Shown here: in pieces, positions 52,556-62,565 of the stretch | Layout: every line of letters starts with the position of its first letter | How positions within the stretch are numbered: position 1 is the first letter of the stretch | From: Tenrec ecaudatus | Taxonomy: Eukaryota > Chordata > Mammalia > Afrosoricida > Tenrecidae | Length of the DNA stretch: 64,000 bases | Direction of reading: 5' to 3' | Assembly (NCBI RefSeq): GCF_050624435.1 | Contig: NC_134537.1 | Coordinates: 18,162,584-18,226,583 of the forward strand | The notes under the pieces: model-generated | Seen by the model: only the letters and a program-made list of their open reading frames with translations | Database searches by the model: none | What the model was told of the DNA's origin: nothing | Program-made: the position numbers and the translations under genes

Positions 52556-52758
52556 CCTGCCATCTAGTCAGCTTCCCCTCAAGGTCACTCCTCTGTGTGC
52601 CAGCGTAGAACTGTGCTCCACGATGCTTTCACTGGCTGATATTTTAGAGGTAGACCAGTAGGCTTTTCTCCCGAGGAACTGTACACCTGGGTGACCTTGA
52701 ACTTCCAACCTTTTTGTTAGCAGCTGAGCGCACTAACTGCACTACTGAGGGGCTGCCG
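52556..52758 (-). mobile_element. AfroSINE, older type
   Basis: 'tgccatctagtcagcttcccctc', 'agcgtagaactgtgctccacgatg', 'ggctgatattttagaggtagaccagtaggc' and 'ttgttagcagctgagcgcactaac'. Subtype as at 19062. Confidence 0.85.
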
Positions 52759-52759
52759 T

Positions 52760-53380
52760 CTGAGATTAGAGGCAGAATGATGAATGAAGAAAAGATTAAA
52801 ACGAGTAGCTGGGGGAATTAGCTCCCAAGGAGAAGATGGATAGGGCACAATTGAGCAAGAAGTGAGCAGGGGATATGCCCAAACGCATATACTAGGCATG
52901 CGGTCCTGTGGAGTTGCTGGATATGAAGCATATGTACGCGCCACGACAAGGATGGCGACAGCACAGGATCTACTATGTTCGCATCTACAAAGGAAGCGAC
53001 TATTTAGGGGAATATAGCTTTTCCTGTATTTCTGAGAGCATCCAGAAATGTTTCCCCATGGGGCTTGGTAAGAAGGACACTGTGTCAATGTAGCAGAGGC
53101 TGACGCCTTCAACAGCATCTTTGTGTGAGATTAGTTTTGTCCTTCAGTGCTAGATGATAATGCCCTTCAGTGTCAGCTGATGGCTGTACAGCTCACTGGT
53201 GTTCTGGCTGGATACAAGGGTGACATTTGAAATGACTGAAGGAATTGACAGCATATTCTCCAGACGCCCTTCCATCTACATTATCTGGGTCAAGTACTTT
53301 CTACCTGTCTTAACTCCTAAGAGACTGAGTAGTGAGTGGCAACGGATGGCACTCTTGGGAATCAGACTCAACCAAGACCA
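52760..53380. other. Unannotated stretch
   Basis: No recognised repeat. A 133-residue minus-strand open frame (52717-53118) begins outside and runs into the AfroSINE; it has no domain signature and is read as chance. Confidence 0.4.
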
Positions 53381-53384
53381 GACC

Positions 53385-53535
53385 GACTGCTGCCCAGTCC
53401 TTCCTGATGGACGGTGACCCTCCAGTGGAAAGCAGCCTACCATATCTTTCTCCCCGGAAGGGGCAAGTGAGCTTCAGCAGCTAGCCTTCTGGTTCACAGC
53501 GGAGCGCTTTAACCACTGAGTCACCAGGGTGCCTT
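53385..53535 (-). mobile_element. AfroSINE, diverged
   Basis: 'actgctgcccagtccttcctgatgg', 'catatctttctccccggaagg' and 'cacagcggagcgctttaaccactgagtcaccaggg'. The middle is reduced. Confidence 0.75.
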
Positions 53536-53536
53536 C

Positions 53537-53700
53537 TGAAATCTGCCTGCCTGGGTTGATGCCCCAGCACCACCGAGGTGACCTTCAGTTTGTCCGGCAA
53601 TAAGACAGGATTGATAAAGCACGCTTCACGGAAATGTGCTCAGCATTCAGCGAGGTCATACGTGTGCAGTGCTGAGCCCTGGTCGTGCTCAGGGAACACA
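53537..53700 (+). mobile_element. MIR
   Basis: 'ctgcctgcctgggttgatgccccagcacc', 'aggtgaccttcagtttgtccgg', 'aagacaggattgata' and 'tgtgcagtgctgagccctggtcg' follow MIR over nearly its whole length. Confidence 0.75.
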
Positions 53701-53756
53701 GGCCACCTGGCGCGCAGGCAGCTAGGCTAGCTTACCCTTTGCTTCCTCTGGGGTGA

Positions 53757-53867
53757 CATCACACTGCCGCCGAGTTAATGCCGACTCATAGAGCCACTGC
53801 TGGTCTCAAACTGCCGACCCTGAGGATTGCAGCCTAAGTTGGATTCACTAGGCCACCAGGGCTCCTC
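53757..53867 (-). mobile_element. AfroSINE, internally deleted
   Basis: 'acactgccgccgagttaatgccgactc' is joined almost directly to 'ctgctggtctcaaactgccgacc' and 'taggccaccagggctcc'; about 80 bp of the middle is missing. Confidence 0.85.
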
Positions 53868-53889
53868 ACAGGCCAACCCACAAGACCAT

Positions 53890-54190
53890 TAAAAAAAATC
53901 ATTTTATTGAGGGATCGTACAACTATCACAATCCGTGCATACATCCAATTTGTCAAGTACATTTGTATATTTGTTGCCATCATCATTCTCAAAATATTTA
54001 CTTTCTACTTGAGCCCTTGGTATCAGCTCCTCATTTTTCCCCTCCCTCCCCTACCCTCTCTCCCTCATGAACCCTTGATAATTTATAAATTATTATTATT
54101 TTCCCATGTCTTACACTGTCTGATGTCTCCCTTCACCCACTTTTCTGTTGCCTGTCCCCCAGGCAGGGGGTTATATGTAGATTTTTTTAT
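53890..54190 (-). mobile_element. Young retroposon 3' end
   Basis: 'aaaaaaaatcattttattgagggatc', 'gtatcagctcctcatttttcccc', 'gaacccttgataatttataaatt' and 'ttctgttgcctgtcccccaggcag', ending about 'tatgtagattttttt'. Immediately right of an AfroSINE. Confidence 0.88.
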
Positions 54191-54225
54191 GTGATTCTTT
54201 TTTCCCCTTTCGGGAATCAGAGGTG

Positions 54226-54705
54226 TGTTAGTTCGGGTTGACTAAAGAAACAAATCTAGGGATACTGGTGTGTATAAGAGAGAGCTTTATATCAAAAAGC
54301 AATTGTATATTGAGAAAACATTCCAACACAGTCCTCATCAAGGCCATAAGTCTAATGAACCCATATGTCTGATACTAGTTCATAAATTCCTCTGTAGACT
54401 CACACAGCACGTGTAATGATGGTGAATGCAGGAAGACCACAGGCCTTTCTGTTGAAAGTCATGGATCCAATGATGGTGGAAGCATCTCAAGGGCTCTGGC
54501 TGCCATCAGCGTGGCTCCATGTGGGTTGTCATCAGGAACATATAGCAGAGAGAGAGTGTGTCCTACCTCCAGGGAGGAAGAGAGGAAAACTCTCAAAATC
54601 ACAGGAGAAGGCCATGCCCACACAGAGGCATGATTGGCTATGACCTGATTGACAGGCTAGACGCTACCCCTTGGATCAAGTTGACAGGCGATTATGTAAC
54701 TGTCA
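54226..54705 (+). mobile_element. Unnamed ~480-bp dispersed repeat, copy C
   Basis: 'tgtgttagttcgggttgactaaagaaacaaatc', 'tataagagagagctttatatcaa', 'aatgcaggaagaccacaggcc', 'tggctccatgtgggttgtcatc', 'gacctgattgacaggctagac' and 'caggcgattatgtaactgtca'. The best preserved of the three copies; A and B align over their whole length. Confidence 0.8.
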
Positions 54706-56030
54706 GAGAAGGCCATCTGTGTACCACCATAAGGCGTTGACTCTCCTGGCTGACATCCTAACAGGGTCCCTGGATTGAGCTCCTGAACTTGAGTCACCTT
54801 CCCTTGGGGAAGAACACGTTTTCCACTGAACACAGCGTTGAAAGGCAGCCCTCATGTCTCCCCTGGTTGTATAGTTTCAGACCTGAGTTCATCACTCCCA
54901 AATGCCCTTTCATTCTGCCAGCACTATTTTGCAAAATCTTCTAGTTTGATCCACAGGGTTTCCTGGGCTAATTTTTGGAAGTACCTTGCCAGATCCTCTT
55001 CCTAATCCTTGTTTGTCTGGACCTGCCCCGGATGTACAGTCCACTATGGACGACTCTGCTAGTATTTGAAGTACCAGTGGCAATAGCAACGCGCACGTCA
55101 CAAGCCGACAAACTGGCACACAGGTAGTAGAAACATATTTATTGGACAAAATAAAAATGTGGTGATTCAATGAAAAACTAATGAACTGTCTTAGGAAATC
55201 TTCTGGTATGCGCCAACCCTCTGCACAGGAGCACTGTCCCTCCTGTCCCTCTTGTCCTTGAACAGACTAGAAGTACTAGTCACAAAGGAGAGATAACTGG
55301 AAATCGTGGCAGGAAGTGAGGGATCAGCCAGTGGGTTGCCAGGTAACTGGATACATGCCTGGGATAACTGAGGCATGATGGGTGACAGCCTCCAATGCTT
55401 TTGTCCAGGGACAGGCTCTCCGGCAGAGTCTGGGAAGCAGGTGCCAGGAAGTGAGAAGGAGTCAAAGCCAAGACCGAATTCTGAGCTGCAGAAGCAGAGG
55501 GAAGCATGCGTACACGGGCTCTGAGCATTCTGCCAGAGGTCTGGTGGTTTTCCAACTGGCTCTTGCTCCTGCTCACTCCTCAGAGTGCTTTAAATGCACC
55601 GAGCTGCAACATCAGGGAGGTTTCCTGAGGATAAGATCTTTTCTGGTGAATCTTGTGAATTTATAAAATCAAGAGGGACATGGATACATGGAATATGGAA
55701 TCGTTCCTGGAAAGCTGGAGCTTCAGGCCCCCAATACAGTTACTTTGGGGCAAAGAAAAAGGAGCATAATTGCCTCTGGAAGGTTCAGATGAGCAGAACT
55801 CCCCAAGAAGAATGATAGCCTGGAAGTGCAGATAGGGTTAAGGAGATAAATCCAAGGCTCATAACTCCATGAAATGTCATGAAAAGGCAAGAATGTTTCC
55901 TGCATTTTAAAGAGTTTTATGTTTTTTAATGTTACTCATTATCTTCTTCTTCTTCCTTTTTTAAGTTGGAAGTAGTTTGATGTTGGCTTTAGAGGACTGG
56001 AGTCCACGTTTTGGATTTTTCTTTATACTT
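54706..56030. other. Non-coding stretch with LTR-like unit
   Basis: On the minus strand 55640-55070 runs from a TATA-like 'gcatttaaagcac' (around 55590) to 'tttgtccaataaatatgtttc' (AATAAA near 55140), which could be an LTR or another transcript copy. No TSD or TG...CA ends were established. The 98-residue minus-strand frame inside has no recognised homology. Confidence 0.35.
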
Positions 56031-56034
56031 TGGT

Positions 56035-56160
56035 AGTTGTGTTACTTGAACGAGGTCACTGTATTTCCTGAGGCTTCGGCTTCCTCATCTGTCTCAAGAG
56101 AGGGTTGGATTTTATTGGATCTTCTTGAATTCCAAAGAGTTATGATTTGTTATGATGACC
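56035..56160 (+). mobile_element. MIR-type SINE fragment
   Basis: 'gtgttacttgaacgaggtcactgtatttcctgagg', 'cttcggcttcctcatctgtctc' and 'gggttggattttattggatcttc' follow a MIR/MIR3 consensus. The 106-residue frame over it is coincidental. Confidence 0.6.
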
Positions 56161-56663
56161 CCGAGGGAACACACATACTCTCTGATGAAAAGCATTTCTG
56201 GTTGTCCTCTTTCAAGTTCAGAAACATGCCCTGGGTTAGAGAGGCCTGTGGAGAAATGCCACTTCAGTCTGGAAGTGTTGACTGTGCAGTTCTGTCGATT
56301 ACTGAATTGTTTGGAGCGATGAGCGGCCAGGGAACCTCTAGGGGCTCTAATATTTGACATAAACGACACTATTTCTACACCCATATCTCACGCTCGGTGG
56401 AAAAAAATCAGCTACTTTATTTGTTAACGTGAATGTCAGTGGCAAGAACTCTGTGAAGCAGGATTCACTTGCCAGCCCTGAAAGTAGCCACCCCCCACCC
56501 CCAAGCAAATATCTTCCCCGAAGGTGTCTCGAGCCCCACTATTTCTTTCATTGCTTGCTTATGACAGTCATCTCACTCAGGCCTGTGTCCGATCCTGTGT
56601 GCATAGTGGCCTTCCGAGGGCTCTCTGGCAGCTCTGACTAATATCATACAAGTACGGAGCAAG

Positions 56664-56755
56664 GAGTCCCTGGCTGGTGGAAGTGACTCATGCTCTCAGC
56701 TGCTAACAAAAATGTCGGTGACTTGTGCCAACCCAGAGTCAACTGGATTGAAAGG
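56664..56755 (+). mobile_element. AfroSINE, partial
   Basis: 'aaggagtccctggctggtggaag', 'gctctcagctgctaacaaaaatgtcgg' and 'gagtcaactgg'. Internally shortened. Confidence 0.7.
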
Positions 56756-56807
56756 CCTAGCATTCTCCTTTCAACAAAAAACCAGCCACCGAAATCCCAA
56801 AGTAGAG

Positions 56808-57405
56808 CATAGTTATAGAGCTGTAGAGTCGGTTCTGACCCATGGCTGTCCTACGCACAGTCCAATGACGAATTGCCCAGTCCCATGCCAATCTCACAAT
56901 TGACCCTATGCTTGAGTCCATTGTGGTTGCCACTGTCAATCCATCCCACTGAGGGTCTTCATCTCTTTCCCTGCCCGTCCACTTTACCAATCATGAAGTC
57001 CTTCTTCCAGGGATTGGTCTCTACCGAAAACATGTTCAAAGTATGGAAGATGAAGTTACACCATCCTTGCCTGTAAGGGGTACTCTGGCTGTACTTCTTC
57101 CAAGACAGACTGGTTTGTGCTTTGGGCAGTCCACGTACCTCCAAGATTCTTCTCTAGCACCCAAGTCAAACGCATCAATGCGTACTCGACATCCAACTTT
57201 CACATGCATGTAGGGCAATTCCAAATACCTTGGCTTGTGTCAGGCTTACCTTAGTCCTTAAAGTAATATCCTTGCTTTTTAATATTCTGAAGAGGTCTTC
57301 TGCAGCAATTTTCCCTAATGCAAATGTGTCTTTGGATCTCTGGACTGCTGCTTCCATGAGCATGGATCGTGTGTCCAAGCAAGACCAAGAAGTGATGCCA
57401 CAGAG
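56808..57405 (-). mobile_element. BovB/RTE ORF2 C-terminal part
   Basis: On the minus strand 57378-57175 gives RSMLMEAAVQRSKDTFALGK, IAAEDLFRILKSKDITLRTK and VSLTQAKVFGIALHACESW, matching the BovB C-terminal region (LLGRKAM..L..ILKSRDITLPTKVRLVKAMVFPV...CESW). It is followed by broken frames with 'gtacttcttccaagacagac', 'gaagtccttcttccagggattggtc' and the 3' end near 56830. Inactive. Confidence 0.9.
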
Positions 57406-57429
57406 CTGCTCGGAAATTGATCAACTCAA

Positions 57430-58480
57430 TAGCTGAGCTCCCAGACTATGGAAACTTTCTATTGCAGACTCTCAAGAGCACCTAGCACCATATATGTTTC
57501 AATAAAAATACTCCAAAGACATGCACTTTAGAGAGAAGCTAGTTTTAAAAAATTTGGCTGAGAAGCAACCGCTATAGTTTGACTAGTACTGATGAGGTTT
57601 TTCCAGTGAAATGCTGAAGCACGATTGTATAAAGCAGTCTCTCCCCCTTGGAGCTGACACCTTTGAGGAGGAGATTGAATTCTCAGCATTAATTTCGCAT
57701 CCCCTTGCTGATTTTATTTTTAAAAGACGCTCACTATTTTAAGAACACGTTTCCTCTACTCAATCTTTTTCTCAGTGATAAGATGGAGGTGGAAAAAAAA
57801 TAGTCATACTTGAACATAATATCTTATTTCCTAGAGGCAGCTGGTGGCCAATTAAAGAGGAATACGGTAAAATAGCAGGTGGCTATTTACCCACAAACAA
57901 CAGGGAATGGAAGAGACAGAGTAAAGCCCCAGGAAAGAAGTGATTATTGTCAATAAAAGATGATTAGCAACTTGAGTTGTCTTCATGCAATGGTTTTATC
58001 CTTGTATTTAGTTGAAGAGCCCTGACTTGTCATTTTCAGCTCTTCCTATTTTTAAATTAAAGCTGCCTCCATCTCTGGTAAGACTTGCATTTACTCCAGG
58101 TGGTTGCAAAGAGCTTACAGGTGGGCACAGATCAGCTTCAAAAATGGGACACCTCTGATGTTTATGTTTTTCAGTGATCCAAGGTCACTTCCTCCCTGAG
58201 CTTCGCTGACTCTCCAGATAGAATGTTAGTCATTTCCTCTCCAGGCCCCTTTGCCCTGTGCTGATCTCTACCACATCACTGATCTTAGCATGTGATAATT
58301 ATTTATGTGTCACTCTCCCTGACGACGAACTTTTCTGAGGCAGAAGACCTGCTAAATACAAGGTCCTCAGTAAATAAAATGAATTGAGACATGACTAAAT
58401 TACTGAGGAAGGAGACACTGAGCATGTCTTCGTCAGAAGTTGTCTTTCTAATTTGCTTGTCCATCGGCATACAAAACAAT
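57430..58480. other. Mostly unannotated stretch
   Basis: About 1 kb without a clear repeat; the end, around 58330-58390 ('ctaaatacaaggtcctcagtaaata'), is weakly L2/MIR-like. No gene. Confidence 0.4.
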
Positions 58481-58482
58481 CA

Positions 58483-59875
58483 CTAAACTCACTGCCTCTG
58501 AGTTAATTCCGATTTATAGGGACTCTATGGGACACAGTAACACTGCCCCCATGGGTTTTCTAGGTTGTGAAGTTTTTTTTAAAGATGATTTTATTGGGGG
58601 CTCTTACACCTCTTATAACAATCCATACATCTATTGTGCCAAGCACATTTGTACATATGTTGCCATCATCCTTTTCAAAACATTTTCTTTCTACTGGAGC
58701 TCTTGGTATCAACTCCTCATTTTTCCCTCCCTCCCCAACCCTCCCTTCATCATAAACCCTTGATAATTTATAAATTATTATTGTTTTCATATCTTACACT
58801 GACCGCTGTCTCCCTTCACCCATGTTTCTGATGTTCTTCCTCCTTGGTGGTGGGGTGCGGTGGGGGGGTTATATGTTGATCATTGTGATCGTTTCCCTCT
58901 TTCTCTCCTCACCTTCCCCTTCCCCTCCTGGCATCACTGTTCCCATTATTATTCCTGGAGGGTTTGTCTGTCCTGGATTGCCTGTGTCCAGAGCTCGTAT
59001 CTGTACCAGTGTACATGCTCTGGATCTGGCCGGATTTTTAAAGGTAGAATTCAGTCATGATAGTGGGCGGGTGGTGGTGGTGGGGGGAGGGAGGAAGCAT
59101 TCAAGAACTAGAGCAATGTTGTATGTTTCATCGGTGCTATATTGCACCCTGTCTGGCTCATCCCTTCCTTGTGATCCTTCTGTGAGGGGAGTCCAATTGT
59201 CTAGAGATGGGCTTTGGATCTCCACTCCACCCCCAACCCCTCGCATCAATATGATAATTTGTTCTGGGTCTTCTGATGCCTGATACCTGATCCGATCCAC
59301 ACCTCATAATCACACAGACGGGTGTGCTTCTTCCATTTAGGCTTTGTTGCTTCCCAGCTAAATGGCCACTTATTTATCTTCAAGCCTTTAAGACCCTCAG
59401 ACACTATATCTTTTGACAGCCGGGCACCATCAGCTGTCTTCAGTACATTTGCTTATGCACCCATTTTGTCTTCAGTGATCGTGTCGGGAAGGTGAACATC
59501 ACAGAATGCCAGGTTATTAGAACAAAGTGTTCTTGCATTGAGGGAGTACTTGAGTACAGGTCCAATGTCCGTCTGCCACTTTATTATTTAACATACAATA
59601 TAGGTACATAGAACTATGTCCCTATCGTTATAAATTAATATATTTATATATGTGCTTGCCTGTATTTATACCTCTATAAATGTCCTTTGTCTCCTAGTTC
59701 TTTCCTCTATTTCCTTTTACTTTCCTCCTGTCCCACTATCACGATTGACCTTCATTTGGCTCCCAGGACAGCAGCAGAAAGCCTCATCTTTCTCCCTGGG
59801 AGAGGCTGGTGATTTCCAGCTGCTGACCTTACAATTAGCAGCCCAACATGTAACCGTCAGCATAGGGATCCCCAT
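58483..59875 (-). mobile_element. AfroSINE split by a retroposon
   Basis: The left part has 'aactcactgcctctgagttaattccgattta' and 'catgggttttctaggttgtgaag'; the right part resumes 'cagcagaaagcctcatctttctccctggg', 'gacctgctgaccttacaattagcagc'-like sequence and 'caacatgtaaccg'. The break is within a few bases of the position used in the other three split AfroSINEs. Confidence 0.88.
58573..59763 (-). mobile_element. Young retroposon (1.19 kb) nested in AfroSINE
   Basis: 'tttttttaaagatgattttattggggg', 'tctggatctggccggattttta', 'ttcttccatttaggctttgttgc', 'tttgacagccgggcaccatcagctg' and 'cgattgaccttcatttggctcc'. The third longest copy. A TSD could not be read because the left junction lies in a T-run. 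Confidence 0.88.
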
Positions 59876-60440
59876 AATCTGGTGCTAAGGTGTGACCTTG
59901 GTGCTGCAAAATCACAGGACTGCTCTGCCTAACATTCTACGGTGAGACTTTAGTTGAGAGTCATATGCAACATGTTTTCATAGGAATAAGAGAAAGACTT
60001 TCTCCCTCCTTTCAGTGTAGGGCTGATACTTCACGGACAAGCTGCTCGTTACAGTCCCAGCCTTGGACACATCTGTGTGTAGACTCAGAGGCAGAATTTA
60101 CACAGAAGCAGCTTCACATCTCAAGGAAACCTTTTATGGCTGGGCCATGAATGAGGAGATGGTTTGTGGAGAAGAAAGAGGTACCTTTCCAAGCCAGTCC
60201 CCCCCGCCAAATTTTATGCTAATAACTAACATAGTACACAATCTCCAACAAACACTTAGTAAGCATTTTAGGGTGAATGATTACATGGCTCCCACTGCCC
60301 CACAACTCTCCATATTCTACACCAAAGCAAAATTTCATACACTCTTCATCTACCAGTCTGGCAGCATGTCCTTTGGTGAGTCCTCTGCTGTTGTTATTAG
60401 GGATTTAGTCATGAAAATTAGTACCCATTTCACTCTGCAA
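59876..60440. other. Unannotated stretch
   Basis: No repeat or gene recognised. An open frame of 153 codons (60063-60524) lacks domain signatures. Confidence 0.4.
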
Positions 60441-60465
60441 GAGGTGGATTCTATGGTGGCACCTA

Positions 60466-60654
60466 AAAGCAGTATAATATTTTTATTCATGGACTATTAT
60501 TTCAGTAAGATAAAGGGGAATTAAAATTTTAAAAAGAGAAAGTGATGATGGCAACATATGTACAAATGTGCTTGATGCAATTGATATATGTAATGTTAGA
60601 AGAACTGTGAGAGGGCCCCCCCCCCGACCAAAATGATTTATATATAAAAGCAAA
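60466..60654 (+). mobile_element. Young retroposon end with chimeric 5' part
   Basis: The right part (from about 60541) is the family 3' end: 'gtgatgatggcaacatatgtac', 'aatgtgcttgatgcaattgatatatg', 'aaaatgattta' and a tail. The flanks, gaggtggattctatggtggcacc (60441-60463) and gatgtggattctagtgtggcacc (60655-60677), are a ~23-bp direct repeat with few differences. They would make the insert 60466-60654, including 75 bp of non-family sequence at its 5' side. Confidence 0.65.
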
Positions 60655-60679
60655 GATGTGGATTCTAGTGTGGCACCAT

Positions 60680-60978
60680 AGAGATAAAGATATTGGGTAG
60701 AGTAGTGGCTAGGGGGACTTGGATTTTACCATATGATTTCCCCTAGATCACATACCTTTTGAGATTTTTGTATCTGATGTCACTCAGAGACAGGAAATCT
60801 GAGAGCTGGTTAGCCTGCGACCTTTGAATGGATTCTGGGAGCACAGTCAGGAGATGGGTGTTTTGTCTAGTGCATCACTTTGATAAAAATAACGTACAGG
60901 GAAGTGGGAACTGTCACAGAGGCATTGGTCATTTTGTTGTAGAATTTTCACCTTCTTTGCAGGAGACCGCCTGGAGCC
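60680..60978. other. Unannotated stretch
   Basis: No repeat or gene recognised. Confidence 0.4.
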
Positions 60979-60979
60979 A

Positions 60980-61078
60980 GAGCGGGTTGCATACACATTG
61001 GGCTGCTAACTACAAGGTCAACTGTTTGAGCCCGCCAGCCCCTCCAGAGGAGCAAGATGAGGCTGTCTGCTGCCAACG
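60980..61078 (+). mobile_element. AfroSINE, truncated
   Basis: 'catacacattgggctgctaactacaagg', 'tcaactgtttgagcccgccagcc' and 'gcaagatgaggctgtctgctgcc'. The 3' half is absent. Confidence 0.8.
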
Positions 61079-61079
61079 C

Positions 61080-61995
61080 GCTAAGTTAACTTGGCCACGA
61101 GTCCGAGCATAGAGAGGCATGTGGAAGGTTGAAGAGCACAGAGAATCTTAGGGAAATGCAGAGGGAGTCCCTGCATAAGGGTGTCTCAACGTCCACCCTG
61201 TTTCTATCCTCCCCGTAAAATGAGCAAATACGTCTTCTTGCTGTTTCAGGTTGTTTGAATTGGGTTATCTGTTAGTGGCTGGAGAAACTATCCTAGCAGA
61301 TGGTAGACTATGTTTTGAACATTTTTATCGTGGGTGAGGTGAGGTGAACGTTTACAAAACAGATTAGTTTCCCGTTCCGTGAGGCATGCCTTTCTGACCA
61401 CTTGGTGTTACTGGTTACAGTCCACAGTCCCTACAATGTAAGTGTGTTAGAAAAGAATGGGAGGGGGATTTAGATGATCTGCCAAAGACGCTATAGAGCC
61501 ATTTAACACATTTTTTTTCAGCTGACGAATGAATTGATTAAAATGTTCGGGAGCTTAATCTGGCAGATGCATGTCGCATGATTCGGAGATGGGGAAAGAG
61601 TACAAACACGGAGGTGGCCTACACCCTCCAGAAAAAGTCTCCACAAGAGGGATCATAGTGATTCACCATCTTTGTCCTAAATCAACTTACATGTTGTACA
61701 TTGAAATGGAAAACGAATTCTTGCATCGCTAAAGAGGCATTCTGGAGCGTATTTGGTCCCTGAATGGGTTTGCATGGTGTCGTTTTTGTTTGCCCAGTAC
61801 TAATCAGATCTGTGGTGAAGGATGACCCATTCCAGCAAATGTGCTCCTGCAGCCAGCTTTTCAACCGATGGCTTTGGTTTGTCAGAGATGTGTAGGTAAA
61901 GGACTAATGAACGTTCAGTAAGGGATATTCATAAACATTTTGAAAAACAACCAATGTACCAACCAACCAATGAATGATAAATCACAGAGAATGTG
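61080..61995. other. Mostly unannotated stretch
   Basis: Contains an older L1 3'-UTR piece at about 61325-61445 ('gaacgtttacaaaacagattagtttcccg'). No gene. Confidence 0.4.
61325..61445 (-). mobile_element. Older afrotherian L1 3'-UTR fragment
   Basis: 'gtgaacgtttacaaaacagattagtttcccgttc' followed by 'ggtgttactggttacagtccac' resembles the same antisense L1 3'-UTR as 3677-4010, here less diverged. Confidence 0.6.
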
Positions 61996-61997
61996 GC

Positions 61998-62120
61998 TCC
62001 TGAAAAGTGATTCTGCCACTTATTCAGAAACTTGGAAAAGTAAACTCGAGGTGATCTGGTACCTGCTAGAAGGATTGTTGTGAAGATTTATGAGAGGGTA
62101 TTAGGAAGCCCATAGGAAAC
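61998..62120 (+). mobile_element. MIR
   Basis: 'agtgattctgccacttattcagaaacttgg', 'aaaagtaaactcgag' and 'tgctagaaggattgttgtgaagatttatgag' follow MIR from its core to its 3' part. Confidence 0.7.
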
Positions 62121-62395
62121 CCCAATGCATTATAGTGGCAGTGTGACTTGGTTTAATTACCGAGGGTAATGGGAGAGTGAACATCTGTTTCCTTAGGAAG
62201 TATGAGGTTTACAGACAGTCTCAGGGTTACTAATATCGACTGATGAGCAGCTCATATTTTTCCTTTAATTCGCTCTCCCTTTGAAACTGTTGAACCAGCC
62301 CAATACATTCTTCCACACCATCCTCTTCATGTACCACGTTTGCAGATTTTAAATCATGGAAAAGGCTTCGAGCCTTTTCTCACACTCACCCAAAC

Positions 62396-62548
62396 CCCAC
62401 TGCCATGGAGTTCACTCTGATTCACAGCGACCCCACAGGACACAGTCAGCCTGACAGCCTGCCACATCTTTCTCCTCCGGGGTGGGTTCAAACTGTGACT
62501 TCTCTGTTAGAAGCGGAGAGCTTCAGTCACTGTGCCATGAGGATTCCT
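62396..62548 (-). mobile_element. AfroSINE
   Basis: 'aaaccccactgccatggagttcactctg', 'cagcgaccccacaggacacag', 'ccacatctttctcctccgggg' and 'gcttcagtcactgtgccatgaggattcc'. Confidence 0.88.
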
Positions 62549-62565
62549 TTCTTTCTTTAATTTGT

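Noticed and set aside
52717-53118. 133-codon minus-strand frame
   Set aside because: It ends in an AfroSINE and has no recognisable domain or conserved motif.
55070-55640. LTR or retrocopy on the minus strand
   Set aside because: TATA-like and AATAAA words are suggestive, but ends and duplications are missing, so it is mentioned only within the surrounding stretch.
56037-56357. 106-codon plus-strand frame as an exon
   Set aside because: Its first third is a MIR-type SINE and no splice sites or homology support it.
60063-60524. 153-codon open frame as a novel gene
   Set aside because: No domain, signal or codon-bias evidence, and it overlaps retroposon-related sequence at its end.
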